This document shows, in pieces, positions 25,325-38,060 of a stretch of DNA of 64,000 nt (the stretch's first letter is position 1; each line of letters opens with the position of its first letter). The position numbers and the translations under genes were made by a program. Where the stretch lies: NCBI GenBank assembly GCA_019426215.1, contig CM033392.1, positions 40,540,666 to 40,604,665 of the forward strand. Direction: 5' to 3'. A model generated the notes under the pieces. It was not told the origin of the DNA, did not search any database, and saw only the letters and a list, made by a program, of their open reading frames with translations. Source of the stretch: Buddleja alternifolia (Eukaryota > Streptophyta > Magnoliopsida > Lamiales > Scrophulariaceae).

Positions 25325-26316
25325 CTATTTTGCAGAATCTATATCCATCATTGCCTGGTCATAACTAGAGGGATCGTCTCCATGGTACACTTCTGCTACT
25401 GCATACATGTTATGCTCTTCTTGTAGCAGATAACCATATCTCTCAGGCGGTTGAGATACTCTAGATGACTTGCGCATTGATGGTTGTGTCATTTCCAGTT
25501 CGGGTCGGGCGCCTTGAACAGTGTCTTTTGAAAAGGATTCGTTTTGTTCTTCAAGAACAATACTTCTACCAGCTCCTCCTTCTCGAATGAACTCTTCCTC
25601 GAGAAAGATTGCATGTAAGGCAATGATGATCCTTTGATCATCATGCAGGTAGAAAAGGTATCCCATGGAGTCTTCGGGATATCCAACGAATCATCCTTTC
25701 AAAGACCTAACTTCCAACTTCTCGGCGTCGGTCTTTTTCACATAGGCAGGACAGCCCCATATCCTTATATATTTCAGATTAGGCTTCCTTCCACGCCATA
25801 TCTAATACGGTTTGTTAGGAACAGACTTGGAGAGACACCTGTTCAAAATGTGAGAAACTGTAAGCAATGCATGCCCCTACAATGAAATGGGCAGATCCGT
25901 GTAGCTGAGCATGGATCGTACCATGTCCAACAAAGTTCGATTCCTTCGCTCTGCTACGCTATTCAATTTGGGGTAGCTGGAGAAGTTAGCTGTAACACTA
26001 TGCCATGTTCTCTTAAGAACTGGTCAAATTCGACACTCATCTACTCGCCACCTCGGTCAGACTAAAGTGTCTTAATACGATGCACGGTTTGGTTTTCGAC
26101 CAAAGTCTTGAATTCAATGAACCTTTCTAATGATTCAGACTTGTACTTCATCAAATACACGTAGCCATACCTAGAATGGTCATCGGTAAAAGTAATGAAG
26201 TATTGCAAATCACCGCGTGCCACATTTTCAAAAGGGCCACACACATCTGTATGAACTAATCCCAAGACTTCAGAGGCCCTTTCAAGTTTCCCTATGAAGG
26301 GGGACTTGGTCATCTT
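25325..26316 (-). pseudogene. Copia A2 integrase pseudogene, 5' truncated
   Basis: Reading leftwards from 26,316, the frame enters at the MTKSPFIGKLERASEVLGL segment just after the zinc-binding domain. It shows HTDVCGPF and VHRIKTL, where frame is lost, and later the GYLFYLHDDQRI region and the linker before RT (25,325-25,666). The zinc-binding domain is cut off exactly where the LTR of family C starts. Confidence 0.8.
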
Positions 26317-27987
26317 TGTTGGGAATCGATACATGAAAAACGCAGCAGAATAAATTTTGATTCCCGAAGCCATGGATCAATTTGGGCTATCGTTGATTTT
26401 AAACAAAAACAAGAAATACGAAAACGAGAATAACCTCATTGTAGTGTGTTTCGTTTCTTGATCTACCGTCTACAGCAGCAATCCCCAGGACTCCTGCCTC
26501 TAGATAATCACGTGCGGAATTCGATGGAAATCTTCCTCCTCTATCTCCAAATGGCGGCTAGAAGAGAAGAAGAGGGAGAGAATTTTCTCTCTACTTTACT
26601 GTGTAATTTTGGTGGCAACTAATCATCTCATAACCTAAGTCTAAGTGTTGGAAGATTTAAATAGAATCCTCCTACTTGGACCTAGGTTATACGCCTTATA
26701 GGCCCATGTGGATGCCCGAGTGGGCTAAGTTGGCCCAGTCAACTTAGTTCACTTTAATTTAATTATATTTCTTATTTAATCTAATTAAATATGTATGTGA
26801 TTAAATTAATATTTAATTTAACCAAACTCATTTAATCTAGTTAAATAAATTTTCAAATTAAATAATTTAATATTACATTGTTTAATCAAATTAAACAACT
26901 AATTAAATTAATTCATCCACTAAATGAATTTGCCATTCTAAGGACAAATTACCAAAGTGCCCCTCCAAGTACACAAAGTGATTTCCTGCTCATTCCTATT
27001 AGCGCGACTCTCTAGGTTCGTCTTGATTGGCAATGGGAGGATACCAAAGGATGTGGGTGACACCTAGCCAGCCCTGTGGCCCTACATCGTAGCCCAACCA
27101 AGTACAAAATGACTATGTCACTACGAACCTCTTGACTATGAATTCCATATGAGTATAGGCCCTTCACTGATGTACCCCGATCGAGTGAGAGTCATGGAAT
27201 ATGTCAAACTCACATAACTCGATGCTATGCTATGAATCATAGTAACATGAAATCACATAACTTCCCTCCGTGTCCCACACGAGTCAGTTCTATTGCTTTG
27301 GCCAAAGACTTTCCATTTTAGTTACCTATGATCGCATAGGGTATCTACTCGTTTACTTTCGAGACAGTGAATCCCTTCTTGGCAATCACTTCACAACTAC
27401 TACTTGCCCATTGGGATCACACTTCAAGGTTGACCCCACCAACGGGTGAATTGGGCCTAACTACTCTAATAACAGATCGAACGTCACAAGCAAATCGTGA
27501 TAGTGAATCCTCAAGTCAAAGGCTCACGCATACTATCATAGTCAGTAATCCAATCATTGACAGTCACTGAATAAACACCCATGTGATCGGATTACTGCGA
27601 GTCGTGTTCGAATACATCAATTCCATTAATGTATCTATGACACAAACTCCCACTATCCCATAGTGTTCGACTAGCACTGTTTTGTCAGAGCATGTGTCAT
27701 ACAAGTCTATTTAAATCTTAATATCCAATTAAGATTCTTTGACTTGCGAACCCTTTTAAGTGTTCAAGTACCAAGTCCTTCCAGTGCCCTTCTCCTCATT
27801 CCATAAGGAGTGGAAGACTTACCTTGATACACATGGACTTTGTTATTTGTTCATTACTTATAAATGCCATGAAGGTTTACATGAACAAAAGATAATGCCT
27901 TTCTATATTTATTATTAGGTCTATAATACAACTAAGTGCCCTACTTAATCTAATTCCTCATTGGCATATGAGGGCACATTCCTAACA
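26317..27987 (-). repeat. Copia LTR, family C (minus orientation)
   Basis: A 1,671-bp LTR with ends TGTTGGGAATC on the left and CATTCCTAACA on the right. It is related to family A in blocks (CGCGACTCTCTAGGTTCGTC and CTTTGGCCAAAG at 27,296-27,307) but diverged elsewhere, so it is a separate subfamily. A minus-strand polypurine tract and RNase H follow on the right, making it the 3' LTR of a minus-strand element. Confidence 0.85.
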
Positions 27988-29035
27988 ATCTCCCACTTGA
28001 ACTCAATCCAATTACCATGGTATCTAATACCAATCTTTAGAATATGTCAATCTAGCACTGCCTGTGATATTGGCTTGGTGAGTGGGCCAGCCATACTTTT
28101 GGCTGCGGCTATTTTCTGCACTGTTATACAGCCTTTTTCCAACAATTTCTCCAATCATGTGATACTATCTCTTAATGTGTTTGGACTCATTGCGAGACCT
28201 TGGTTCCCTTGCTCTGCGCTACAGCTCTTTTGTTGTCACAGTGACAACGAGAGCCCCAAGCTAAGAACCATTTCAAGTTCCTCCATGAACTTTAAGATCC
28301 AAACAATTTCCTTAGCAGCCTCTGAGGCAGCCTTATAATCACTCTCAGTATTGGAAGCAGTGGTGGTAGTTTGCTTAAAACCCTTCCAAGACTCTGTTCC
28401 ACTGTTGAGGGTGAGTATAAACCCAGGTGTGGACTTTCAGTCGTCCATGTCAGACATGTAATTGTCCATACTTTGTTCCCCATTTTTCATAGAAGAGAAG
28501 CATATCCTTAGTTCTTCTCAAGTACTATAGGATCCTTGTTCTCGACTATCCTATGCTCTTTGCCTAAGTTAGCTTGAACCCAATTATTACGCTTATAGCG
28601 TAAGCTTTGTTTGGTTCCGTACACTATCTAGTGTACACACTGCTATCATCTGCTGAGGCACATGGTTTCACATTCATCTCCTTTCGGCCTTCCTCAATAT
28701 GAGGATTCGTCAATTTTTAGGGAGATGAACCCTCTGTCTCAAAGGCAAGAGCCCTTTCTCAGATCTTCCATCCTAAATGATTTTAGGATATTCTCTAAGT
28801 AAAGGACTTGGGAAAGTTCCATCATTCTATTCGCTCTATCCCTATAAAGACGAATTCCAAGGATATGAGTGATATTTTCCAAGTCTTTCATGGAGAATGT
28901 TCTCGAGAATTATGTATTGACCGAAGTCAATTAGCCTACATCATTTCCTATAAGTAGAACATCGTCTATATATAGAACCAGAAATGATATATAGCTCCCA
29001 CTGGTCTTCTAGTAGACACTTGGTTCATCTTTGTT
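27988..29035 (-). pseudogene. Copia (family C) RNase H and RT remnant
   Basis: Minus-strand translation gives RNase H fragments (ASEAAKEIVWILKFMEEL and SNTESDYKAA) at about 28,270-28,420. An RT catalytic box as YIDDVLLIGND lies near 28,940-28,975, with many stops and frame changes between. At about 29,036 the RT homology stops abruptly and sequence matching the untranslated copia leader begins. Confidence 0.75.
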
Positions 29036-30506
29036 TTTGACACATGGTTCAATCCCCTTTTTGCTCATGGATCACTTGGCCTCAACCTGTAACGGAATAT
29101 TGGTGGTGATCCATCTAAGTACTTTTCCATCAACTCCTATTGATCTAACAGTTGAATCTTATCTTGCAACCTGTAACGGTGTATGGGATAAGATTTACTT
29201 CGACCGATGGCATCAAATGAACTTAAAGATCTTCGAATTATGAGTTTAGCATAACCCCCATTAGTCGGGACAATGCCATGCATACCTCATAACTCTATCT
29301 CTCTAAGTTTCATGGAGAGTCGGGATATCCAATACCCCTTACTTACTTAGTATGACTTCATGGGAGAATTTGTTAATTAATTAAGGTCTCACTTTGCACA
29401 TTAATCCAATCCGTGCATATGTGGCATTATATTAAGCATGCATTCATAGAAAACCTAGTTCTTCTATAAACATGCTATCCATGGACTTTCTAGATTGATC
29501 TAAGCCAATAGATCAATCAGGAGGATAGGGTCCTATACCGAATCTAATCTTGATACGCTCCAGGCTTCAAGCTACCTGAAGGTCCTACCTTTCTAGTTAC
29601 ATAACATTGAAGCGCCCTATACATTACACTATTGAAAATAAGAGTACAAACTGGGGGGCATTATTCTGCCAAATACAACCCAGATAATACAAAAGAGGTA
29701 AAACCCTAAGTCCATGGATGCATCCACCACAACATACATCAAAGCATGCAAATAAACTTGTTCAAGATTATGTTGGTTTCTTAAAATTGAAAAGAAATTC
29801 ACATTTAATTAAATCTAATTTAATTATGGAAAAGAGAATTTAACTCCAATTCAAAAGAATAAATCCAATTTATTACTTAAGAGATAAGTCTAACTTAATC
29901 TTACTCAATTTGAAAAATAAATCTAGCCCAAAACAAATCCAATTTATTCAATCGTCACTCATCATAAATAAAATTCCAAATTTATTTAATTTATGATATA
30001 ATTAAATCCAATTTAATTATGAAAGTCAAATCCAATTTAACCTAATTAAATCCAATTTAATTTTTAGAAAACAAAATCACTTTATTAGGAAAAAGAAGCT
30101 TTGACCAATTTCGGGTCAAATTTGTCTATTGGGTCAAACCCAATAATTATTAATAATTATACGTATATAAATATATATATATAACAATTAATAGCCAGGC
30201 CGGGCCCAGCCCAGCCCAGCGTCCGATTGCGCTGGGCCTGCTGGTGGCGGCACTCCTCTTTTTTCCTTTTTTTTTGTTTTCTGTTTTCTGCGCAGCAACA
30301 GCATTGCTGTGCGTTCCAACACGCAGCGCCGCCGCCGTTGTTTCGTGCCGCCACCGGCGAAATAGGGATGACAAAACGGGGCGATAATTTTTGTAAAATT
30401 TTAGTTTTTAATATCCAATACAAAACCAATAAAATCCAATTTTGAAAATCTAATTTTATTTACCAACATAATCTTAAATGCGAAAATCATTAATTGCGTT
30501 AAAGTC
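29036..30506 (-). other. Untranslated leader of copia A2
   Basis: Reverse complement of the A1 leader (about 6,020-7,480), including the CTGTAACGG-containing repeats near 29,089 and 29,171 and the GC-rich patch near 30,190-30,360. No gene is supported; open frames here are by-products. Confidence 0.75.
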
Positions 30507-30519
30507 GGCTCTGAAACCA
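30507..30519 (-). other. Copia A2 primer-binding site
   Basis: On the minus strand TGGTTTCAGAGCC follows the LTR by one base, one base away from the tRNA-Met-type consensus TGGTATCAGAGCC. Confidence 0.8.
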
Positions 30520-30520
30520 C

Positions 30521-32160
30521 TGTTAGGAATCCTTCGGGTAAAAACGCAGCAGAATAAAAAAAAATTCGGATTCCTAAACTTGGATCACTTTAGCGAATTA
30601 ATGATTTTTGATAGTTTTCTAAAAACTTGTACGAAATTATTTACCTTTTCAATTTCGTATATTTTTTCGCATAACAGCAACTCCTCGAGCTCCTGTCTCT
30701 AAAGATGCACACGAAACGAACCTTCAAAAGTTCTTCCAAAGCTTCCCCGTTGATGGTGGTGGACGGCTAGGGCAAGCTTTGGAGGAGGGAGAATTCTCTT
30801 TCTCTTGTGTTATGTAATTAGGTTAAAACCCTTGATTATTATTGCTTGTTAAGTATTGGAGTTACCTTATAACTCCTTTTACTTAGTGAACAAGTCAAGG
30901 AGTCTTCCATACTCCATGTTGTCCGCCCCCTTAGGGCTCCTTAAGGACGTGAGTGGGCTTCGTTGGCCCATTCAACTTAGCCCACCTATTTAACATGTAT
31001 TTAATTTAAATCCCATTTAAATTCCAATACACATTAAATAATTAATTAATCTTCAATTAAATAATTTAATTTAATCTTGTTAAATTAAATATTTAAATTA
31101 TTGATTTAACCAATAAATCAATGCATCCATTTAATCACACCTTTCTAAAAGATTAACACAAAAGACATCCCGTTCGTTTTTTATAGCGCGACTCTTTAGG
31201 TTCGTCTCAATTGGCAATGGGAGGAAATACCAAGGATGTGAGTGTCACCTAGCCAGTCTCATAGACTCACATCGTAACCCAATTAAGTGCGAAATGAACG
31301 AATCATTTACGAACCTCTGGACCACAAATACCATATGAGTATAAGCCCTTCACTATATAGCTCGATCAAGTGAGAGTCATGGTTTATGTCAAACTCACTG
31401 AACTTGATGTTGTGCTTGTAATCATATCATGATGAAATTACCAAACTACCCTTCATGTCCCACTGAGTTAGTTTCATTGCTTTGGCCAAAGACTTATAAT
31501 TTCATATGCATATGATTGCACAAAACACTTTCTTGTTTACTATCGAGACAGTGAATCCCGTCTTGGCGATCACTGAACAACTGCTACTTGACTCATTGAG
31601 ATCGCACTCCGAGGTCGGCCCCACCAAATGGTGAATTGGACCTAACTACTCTAGTAACAGATTTAATAGCACAAGCACATTGCTCATGAACCCTCAGGTC
31701 TAAGGCCCACGCATACTATTATGGTCAGTAATCCAATCAATGACAGTCACCGAGTAAATACCCATGTGATTGGATTACTGCGAGCCGTGTTCGAATGTAT
31801 CAATTCCATTGATATATCTATAACACGTGTCTCACTATCCCATAGTGTTCGACTGGCACTCTTTGTCAGAACATGTGTCATATAAGTCGAATCTTAATGC
31901 CCAATTAAGATTCCTTAACTTGCGAACCCCTTTTAAGTGATCAGGAATAAGACTCACCCCGTGCCACATCTTTATTCCATAAAGGACGAAGAGTCAACCT
32001 CGATACACAAGGACTGTTTGTTCAATACTTATTTGATGCCTAAAAGATTTACATGAACTGAGTAATAATTGCCTTGTTTTAATAATCAGTTTGTACAACA
32101 TAATTGAATACTCTATACAATCTATTTGTCCTCATTGGCATCTAGGGCATATACCTAACA
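30521..32160 (-). repeat. Copia A2 5' LTR, full length
   Basis: Ends TGTTAGGAATCC and CATATACCTAACA; 1,640 bp; the same family as 4,351-6,007. It contains CTTTGGCCAAAG at 31,480-31,491. The right boundary at 32,160 abuts an unrelated clipped LTR. Confidence 0.9.
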
Positions 32161-32885
32161 ACCCTAAGCATGGACTTAGTTCGAAGAATCTAATTCATCA
32201 CGAAAAATAAAATATAGAAACTTTGATAAATATTCATAATCGTAGACAAAAATAAATCTAAATCTAAGAAACTCCCTTTTATAATGGATGGTTGAACTTT
32301 GGTCTTCATCCCTTCCATGCTTCTTGATTTCTTCACCTTCAAGGATTTGTGTAGATCTTCCTGAATCTGTAAAAACTAAGTCTAAACCCTATTATGGCTC
32401 TATTTTATGTGTATTTCGGCTTTTTAACCCTAAAGAACTAATCTACTATAGGTAAGGGTGGAAGGGAAGATTCCAACTTGAGTCAGAATTGAAAAACTCG
32501 TAAAATCTGCTGGTTTTCTCGTCAGAATCACGTCCGAACATCATTTTCCCACGTACGAACGCCGGAGACAGCAACATTTTGCCTTATGCGCAATAATTTT
32601 GTTTCCTTCATAACTTTATCCAAAGACCTCCAATTTATTTGATTCAAGTTTCCACGTGAAGCTAAGACAGAGCTCTACAACTTTGTAGAATGAACATTCA
32701 TCAAATTTGGTTTTTAAAATACTCTGAAATTCTGTATTTTCGTCCAGTTTTCCTCAATTGCAATGATTTTTCACCTTTACTCAATAAGCACACAAATCAC
32801 GAGCATATGTGGCACAAATCATGCATAAATCAATGTAAATAACATGAACATGAGGCTCTAAAACACGTAAGATTATAACCTATCA
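32161..32885 (-). repeat. Clipped gypsy-like LTR fragment
   Basis: On the minus strand it starts TGATAGGTTATAATC at 32,885 and runs leftwards until cut by the copia LTR at 32,160. The TGATA start and long non-coding body resemble LTRs of Tat/Athila-type gypsy elements. Gag-like copia sequence lies directly to its right. No coding sequence. Confidence 0.45.
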
Positions 32886-34912
32886 GTGCACATCCTCACC
32901 AACATCCTCTGCTGGTACAGGGGGCTTGTTCGCTTTAAGAACATGGTTCAATGACTCCAAACTAAGGACAATCTTTAAGTTTCGGAACCAGTAATTGGAT
33001 CCAGTGAGGACATTTTTCTCAGTAGAATAATGAGTGGGTTATTAACTATTTTGAGAGAAATATTAAACTACAGAAAATAAATAAGATTCAATTAGGTCAT
33101 TTTTTGGAAATTCCGAGTAAAATAGGACTCTCACCTTGACTTCGCTCCCACTACATTTTTCGATTCATTGTACTTACACTGCACTAATCGGAAACCTCAT
33201 TGGATAAGCTTCATAGTGAGTCATTGAGTTCTTTGACAAATCCAGTGAGTTGCAACCTTTTAACGATATATGGCTCACTGATTCATGAAAGTGGTCCTTT
33301 CCAACGTTGTCTAATAGGCAATTCAATCTCTGTTCGGATCATAGATCACGAGACCACAACCCTTTAATGATAATATAAGTTGTGATCTATCTAAACTTGG
33401 GCCCATCAACTCCTATCATCTAACAATTTAATATATTTCGACCGATGGTATCTAATGCTCTTGAGAAATCCATAAGCATATCTGAGTGCATAACCCCCAT
33501 TAACTTGGAAGAAATTATGCATTAGATGTACAGTCTTCTTTCACCAAGATTGATGGAGAGCCGGGACATCCAATTCCCATTTAAAATTTATTGTTTATAA
33601 AATGGGAAAATTTTCCGCATTTGTGTTAAGCCTCACTTTGCACATTAACCGGTTTAGCACGCAGACATGGAGAATATATACAATATATGAAAGCAGTAAA
33701 AGCCTAGCAATCTACCACACATGCATTCCATGGATTTGAACTAAATTGGGCCATTGGGTATGGGGTTGGGCCCTAAAAGATCTACATCTAAAGTCTAACG
33801 CCGGGTCTCCAAGCTGCCAAGAAGATCTCCATTTCCAAAAACCCTACTTTAGTATTTACATAGATGAATGCATCCTATACAAAAATCTATGAAAGGTAAA
33901 ATACAAGCTGGGGGGCTCAAATTCCGCCCCAATACAACCCAGATAAAACCTAATCCATGGAATGCATCCCACCATATGCATCAAAGTATAAAAAAATGCA
34001 TTATATTTATGTTGGTATCATTGAAATCCAATTTCAACCATTAAAGGGATTAAGCGATGATGACATTTACTAGATTTATCTTATTTCCAAAATGTTTGAT
34101 AATTCCTAATCTAAACTTTATAATCAAAATATAAATCAAATTTATTAATCATTTCAAAATTAGAATTACCCATGGGTCAACCCGTTGATGGAGGTTAGTC
34201 GGGTCATTATCAGTGTGTTTCCTATTTGGGTTATATCCTATTAATCCGGGTCATCAACAATTTGACCTACCCTGTTAATTAAGATAACACCCGAAATCAA
34301 AACATACTGAGTATGACTCTTGTCTATCAATCCAAGTATCATAGATGGTCCAACCATTCATGTTTATGGATTGTTCAAGTGTCCAACACACTACCTCGAA
34401 TGTCTGAACCTCCAACTTGACGCGTTCAAACATGTCATAAACAATAATTTTAAAATATTTTGTTTCCAATGTCCGAACGTTCCTCTTAGGACATACGAAT
34501 GTTGAAATATCCAACGTCCGAACGTGCCTCTAAGGTCGTTCTAGCGTTGGTGCGTCCAACACCCGTGCCTCTGAGGACATTCGAGAGTTGGATGCAGAAC
34601 CGTTTTAAAAATTATACTGTGCCCAATGTCCGAACATTGCACCTTGCATGTTCGAACATCGGTCTGCGACCTGTTATGCTATTTTCGAAAAACTGCATCT
34701 CCATCAATTCCAACGACTCCCCGAGTTCATTTTTTTTTAATCCAATTAACCCAAAATATGTAGAACATGTGACTAACAATATGTCATGCATCAAAATCAA
34801 ATTTTACAAGAAATCCCAACATCAAAAATCAAATTTTTAATGATAAACTTGCCAAAAAAACATAATTATTCATAAAACTCATAAATGCTCCTAGAGTTGG
34901 CTCTGATACCAC
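32886..34912 (-). mobile_element. Copia family D: gag start, leader and primer site
   Basis: At 32,886-33,020 the minus strand decodes to a gag N-terminus (TEKNVLTGSNYWFRNLKIVL and HVLKANKPPVP), the counterpart of 7,743 onwards in A1. Leader sequence homologous in blocks to the A1 leader follows to the right, for example around 33,130-33,760. A tRNA-Met primer site TGGTATCAGAGCC lies at 34,899-34,911 (minus). Everything downstream of early gag is missing here, and the clipped gypsy LTR takes its place. Confidence 0.7.
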
Positions 34913-36120
34913 TGTTGGGTTTCTTTACACCATGCGCAGCGGGGAAAAAATGACGAATCCCAATTCATGGACCACTCTAGTATTTTATGAGTATTGATAG
35001 AAAACAAAGAAAAAGAACACGAGAACTATTTACCATTCTTCTTTGGTGGGATTGTTCGATCTTTGTGTAGCAACAACTCCAAACTCTTGCCTCTAGAAAT
35101 CACGCGGTTGAAAGATTGAAAAATTCCTCCTCATTTTCTTCCTTGAAGATGACGGCTAGTCAGAATAGAGGGGGAGAGAATTTTCACGTATGTTTTCTGT
35201 TTAGATTTCCATAGTGTTATTGTCTAAGATGAGCTTAGGGATTTTACAAAATCCCAAGCCCATCTTTAGTGCCACACGCCTATGGGTCTAACATTGGGCT
35301 AGGTTGACTTTCAACTTAGTCTAATGTTTAATTAATTATCTAGCCCAGCTAAATAATTCATTAAACAATCACATAATTAATCAATTATTTTTTTTCCAAT
35401 TAGACAATCAAATAATTAAATCCAATTAATTATTTTATAAATAATTTATTAAATCAATCCAATTAATTAAATAAAATTACTTTCAATTAATTAATTTAAT
35501 TTATTAATTAACTCTTTAGATGTTGTAATTCGTTTATCAAATACTGCACTCCGAGTTCAACGCCACCAATGGGTGAATTAGATCTAACTACTCTAGTAAC
35601 AAGCACAGTGTCACAAGCACATTGCTCAGGATTCCTCGGGTCTAAGGCTCACGTATACTATCATGACCAGTAATCATACCATTGACAGTCACCGAGTATA
35701 AACCCATGTGGCAGGATTACGGCGATCTATGTTCGAATATATCAATTCCATTGATATATCTATATTATGAGCTTCCACCATTGCATAGTGATCCTCACTA
35801 CTGAGTAGTGAGCGACTGGCACTCCTTTGTCAAAACTCATATCATACAAGTCTAGTCTTAATGCCCAATTAAGACTCTTTGACCTACGAACTTATTTCAT
35901 GTAATCTAACATTTCTAGTGTCCCTCTCCTCATACCCAAAGAGTAGAAGGTTTCTCCAGATTATATTTGGACTCTATGTTCAAGACTATTGAGGCCATTG
36001 AAGATTTATATGAACAAATGTAAAATATCTTTTTATTCCAAATAATTAGTTTGTACAAAATAACATAAATAGCCATATATAATCTAATTCCTCTTTGGCA
36101 TCTAAGTCATATATTTAACA
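34913..36120 (-). repeat. Copia family D 5' LTR (minus orientation), internally deleted
   Basis: Ends TGTTGGGTTTC and ATATATTTAACA, next to the primer site at 34,899-34,911. It matches the LTR at 311-1,778 but lacks about 460 bases: the match jumps near 35,545 from the TTTATCAAATA segment to the GGGTGAATT segment. It may be the partner LTR of 311-1,778. Confidence 0.8.
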
Positions 36121-36159
36121 TAAAGATCCATACTTGGGAAGTATGAGAATGAACAACCC

Positions 36160-37589
36160 TGTTAGGATTTCATGTTGGTTCCGAGTCAAACTTGGAATCC
36201 TAGGATTGCGTAGGTGTGAGGTCAATTATCATTGAATTGAGATATCATAGCTGCAACGTGTGCTACCCACTGTTCTTTGGTGTATTCCATGATTCTAGGA
36301 TAATCACGAAATGAAATATGTTGGGTGTAATCTGGAAGTATAACGAAACAGATGACACCAACAAGGGATCCATCCAAAGGTAAGATACCTGGAACTTTTG
36401 TATGTTGTTGTGTAACCTAAATGACTGAGAAAGTCTCTAGCCAGTGCAAAGTCTTCAAGAGGGTTTTGGTGGTCCCTGCTTGGCAAACAAGGTCATTAAA
36501 GTTCCAACACAGCCACTGATACCCAAACTTTATACTTAGATGGGAAAATGATGGAAGGATTTTAATCACGCGAAGATCGCAGTCTGGATAGGTTTGATGT
36601 TAATCATTGATATCTAAGGAGTCACGACGACCTTGCTAGACATCGAACCGTGGCCAGTAGGTGCCTTGAATTAATTGGGTGAATTAATTCAAGGTCTAAT
36701 TAATTATTTGGCTACATAATTAATTAAGATAATTTGTAATTGCCTATCGTTGGTGGATAGGACCTATCGCTAGCATGTCAATGAAACTAAGAGGTCACAC
36801 ACTTAACTTAGTGTAGTACCTTGGATTGGTGGAACTAATTCTTGGTGAATTAATAGGGAATCAATTAATTGAAGTTAATTAATTGGAATAAGGAATAATT
36901 AGTTGAGTTGAACTTAATTAATAATTGGTCTTATAATTTAATTTGGTGGTTTGAATTATGAGTGAATCAATTAAACTAATTAGTGGACTAATTAAATTAA
37001 TTGACTTGGGCTTGGACTGAGAAGAGAAGAGAGACCCGTTAGGGAATTAATTCCCTAGCATGGGCGGCCACACTGGGTGTAAGAATACCCAGTAAGCGCC
37101 GCCCCCTCTGTACACAATACAAGCTTTTGCTTCTTCTCTCTTGTCTTCTATTCATTACAGCCTATACAATATTATTTCAATCCTTTTCTCCATAAGTCAA
37201 ATTCAATGTTGTCTAGGCTAACACTGAAAGAGATAATCGATGGTATGAGCTAAGGTGTGGATATCGTTAGAACGTTTCGCGTAGTTGGAGCATTGAAGCA
37301 AAAAAAAATCCAAGGAGGATTATGCAGCTGCAAAAGCCATCCTCTGCAGAGGCATTTTTGTTGACGTGGTTTTCTCTGTCCATTAGCGATAGATCAACTA
37401 AGTGGTATCTCGTTGTGAGCAGTACAACGAAATTGCTAAGTTTCACAATAAACACTTTTTGTATATTTTTCGCCATAATTCGATTGTACCATGTCTTGCC
37501 TAATCCTAGTTATGGGATTGTGCTAATAGGTTTTTATTCTTAATTCCGCTACGAGCACAATCTCGGGGGATGAATATCGTATCCTAACA
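36160..37589 (-). repeat. Probable LTR of another copia family
   Basis: The ends TGTTAGGATTTC and ATCGTATCCTAACA form an inverted LTR-type terminus 1,430 bases apart. The interior is AT-rich and non-coding with a GC-rich patch near 37,060-37,110. The bases flanking it (AACCC and TTCAT) do not match, so it is not a clean solo LTR; orientation is uncertain. Confidence 0.45.
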
Positions 37590-38060
37590 TTCATGGTCTT
37601 AAATCTCCTCCGATATCCAGAAATTTTGACCGAAATTGGGAATTTCTGGGGGTTCCGAAGTGAAATTGCACTTTCAATCCAATTTAACAGAATATGTACC
37701 GAAATTTCGATCAAGACCCGAAATATTTCGAAATCTTTTTTGAAACTCAAAATTTCTCGAAATTTAAAAATATTACTAAATTATTTTGTAAAATATCCCT
37801 CAAAATTTTGTCCGAAACACATAATTTAAAATAATATTTAATTATTTTTGCAATTTTTCAAATATTTTTGTTTTAAAAATAAAATTTAAAATTGGTCCAC
37901 ACCTACTAACCTTTCACCCCACCATACACACGTCTCTTTCTATCTAAAATTGCATTATTTAACTACCAACTCATAATTATTTCATATTCTACATAACAGG
38001 TTTTAGTCATACTATTTATTAAGCCACACTATAGATATATCATATATAGAATATTATTAA
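37590..38060. other. AT-rich intergenic sequence left of the MULE
   Basis: Contains GAAATTT- and CCGAAATTTCG-rich low-complexity sequence resembling that at about 38,880-39,030 on the other side of the MULE. The two may be ends of an older repeat that the MULE entered. No gene seen. Confidence 0.3.

Larger units (their letters stand above)
22272..32160 (-). mobile_element. Copia element A2 (minus strand), right arm of the inverted pair
   Basis: The same family as A1, inverted. From right to left: 5' LTR 30,521-32,160, primer site 30,507-30,519, leader 29,036-30,506, then a break. Integrase, RT and RNase H occupy 26,316-23,800, and a truncated 3' LTR 23,784-22,272. Between 26,317 and 29,035 lies a different LTR (family C) with its own adjoining RNase H-RT fragment, interpreted as an insertion later shortened by deletion. 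Gag, protease and the front of integrase of A2 are gone. Confidence 0.75.

Noticed and set aside
30150..30445. Arginine/lysine-rich open frames on both strands
   Set aside because: They fall in the GC-rich patch of the copia leader, overlap each other on opposite strands, and match the non-coding leader at 6,150-6,330.
4346..32165. Target-site duplication around the whole copia inverted pair
   Set aside because: Flanks CTAAA and ACCCT do not match; a CTAAG three bases further right is not convincing.
36155..37594. Clean solo LTR with target duplication
   Set aside because: LTR-like ends are present but the flanks AACCC and TTCAT differ, so it was kept only as a probable LTR.
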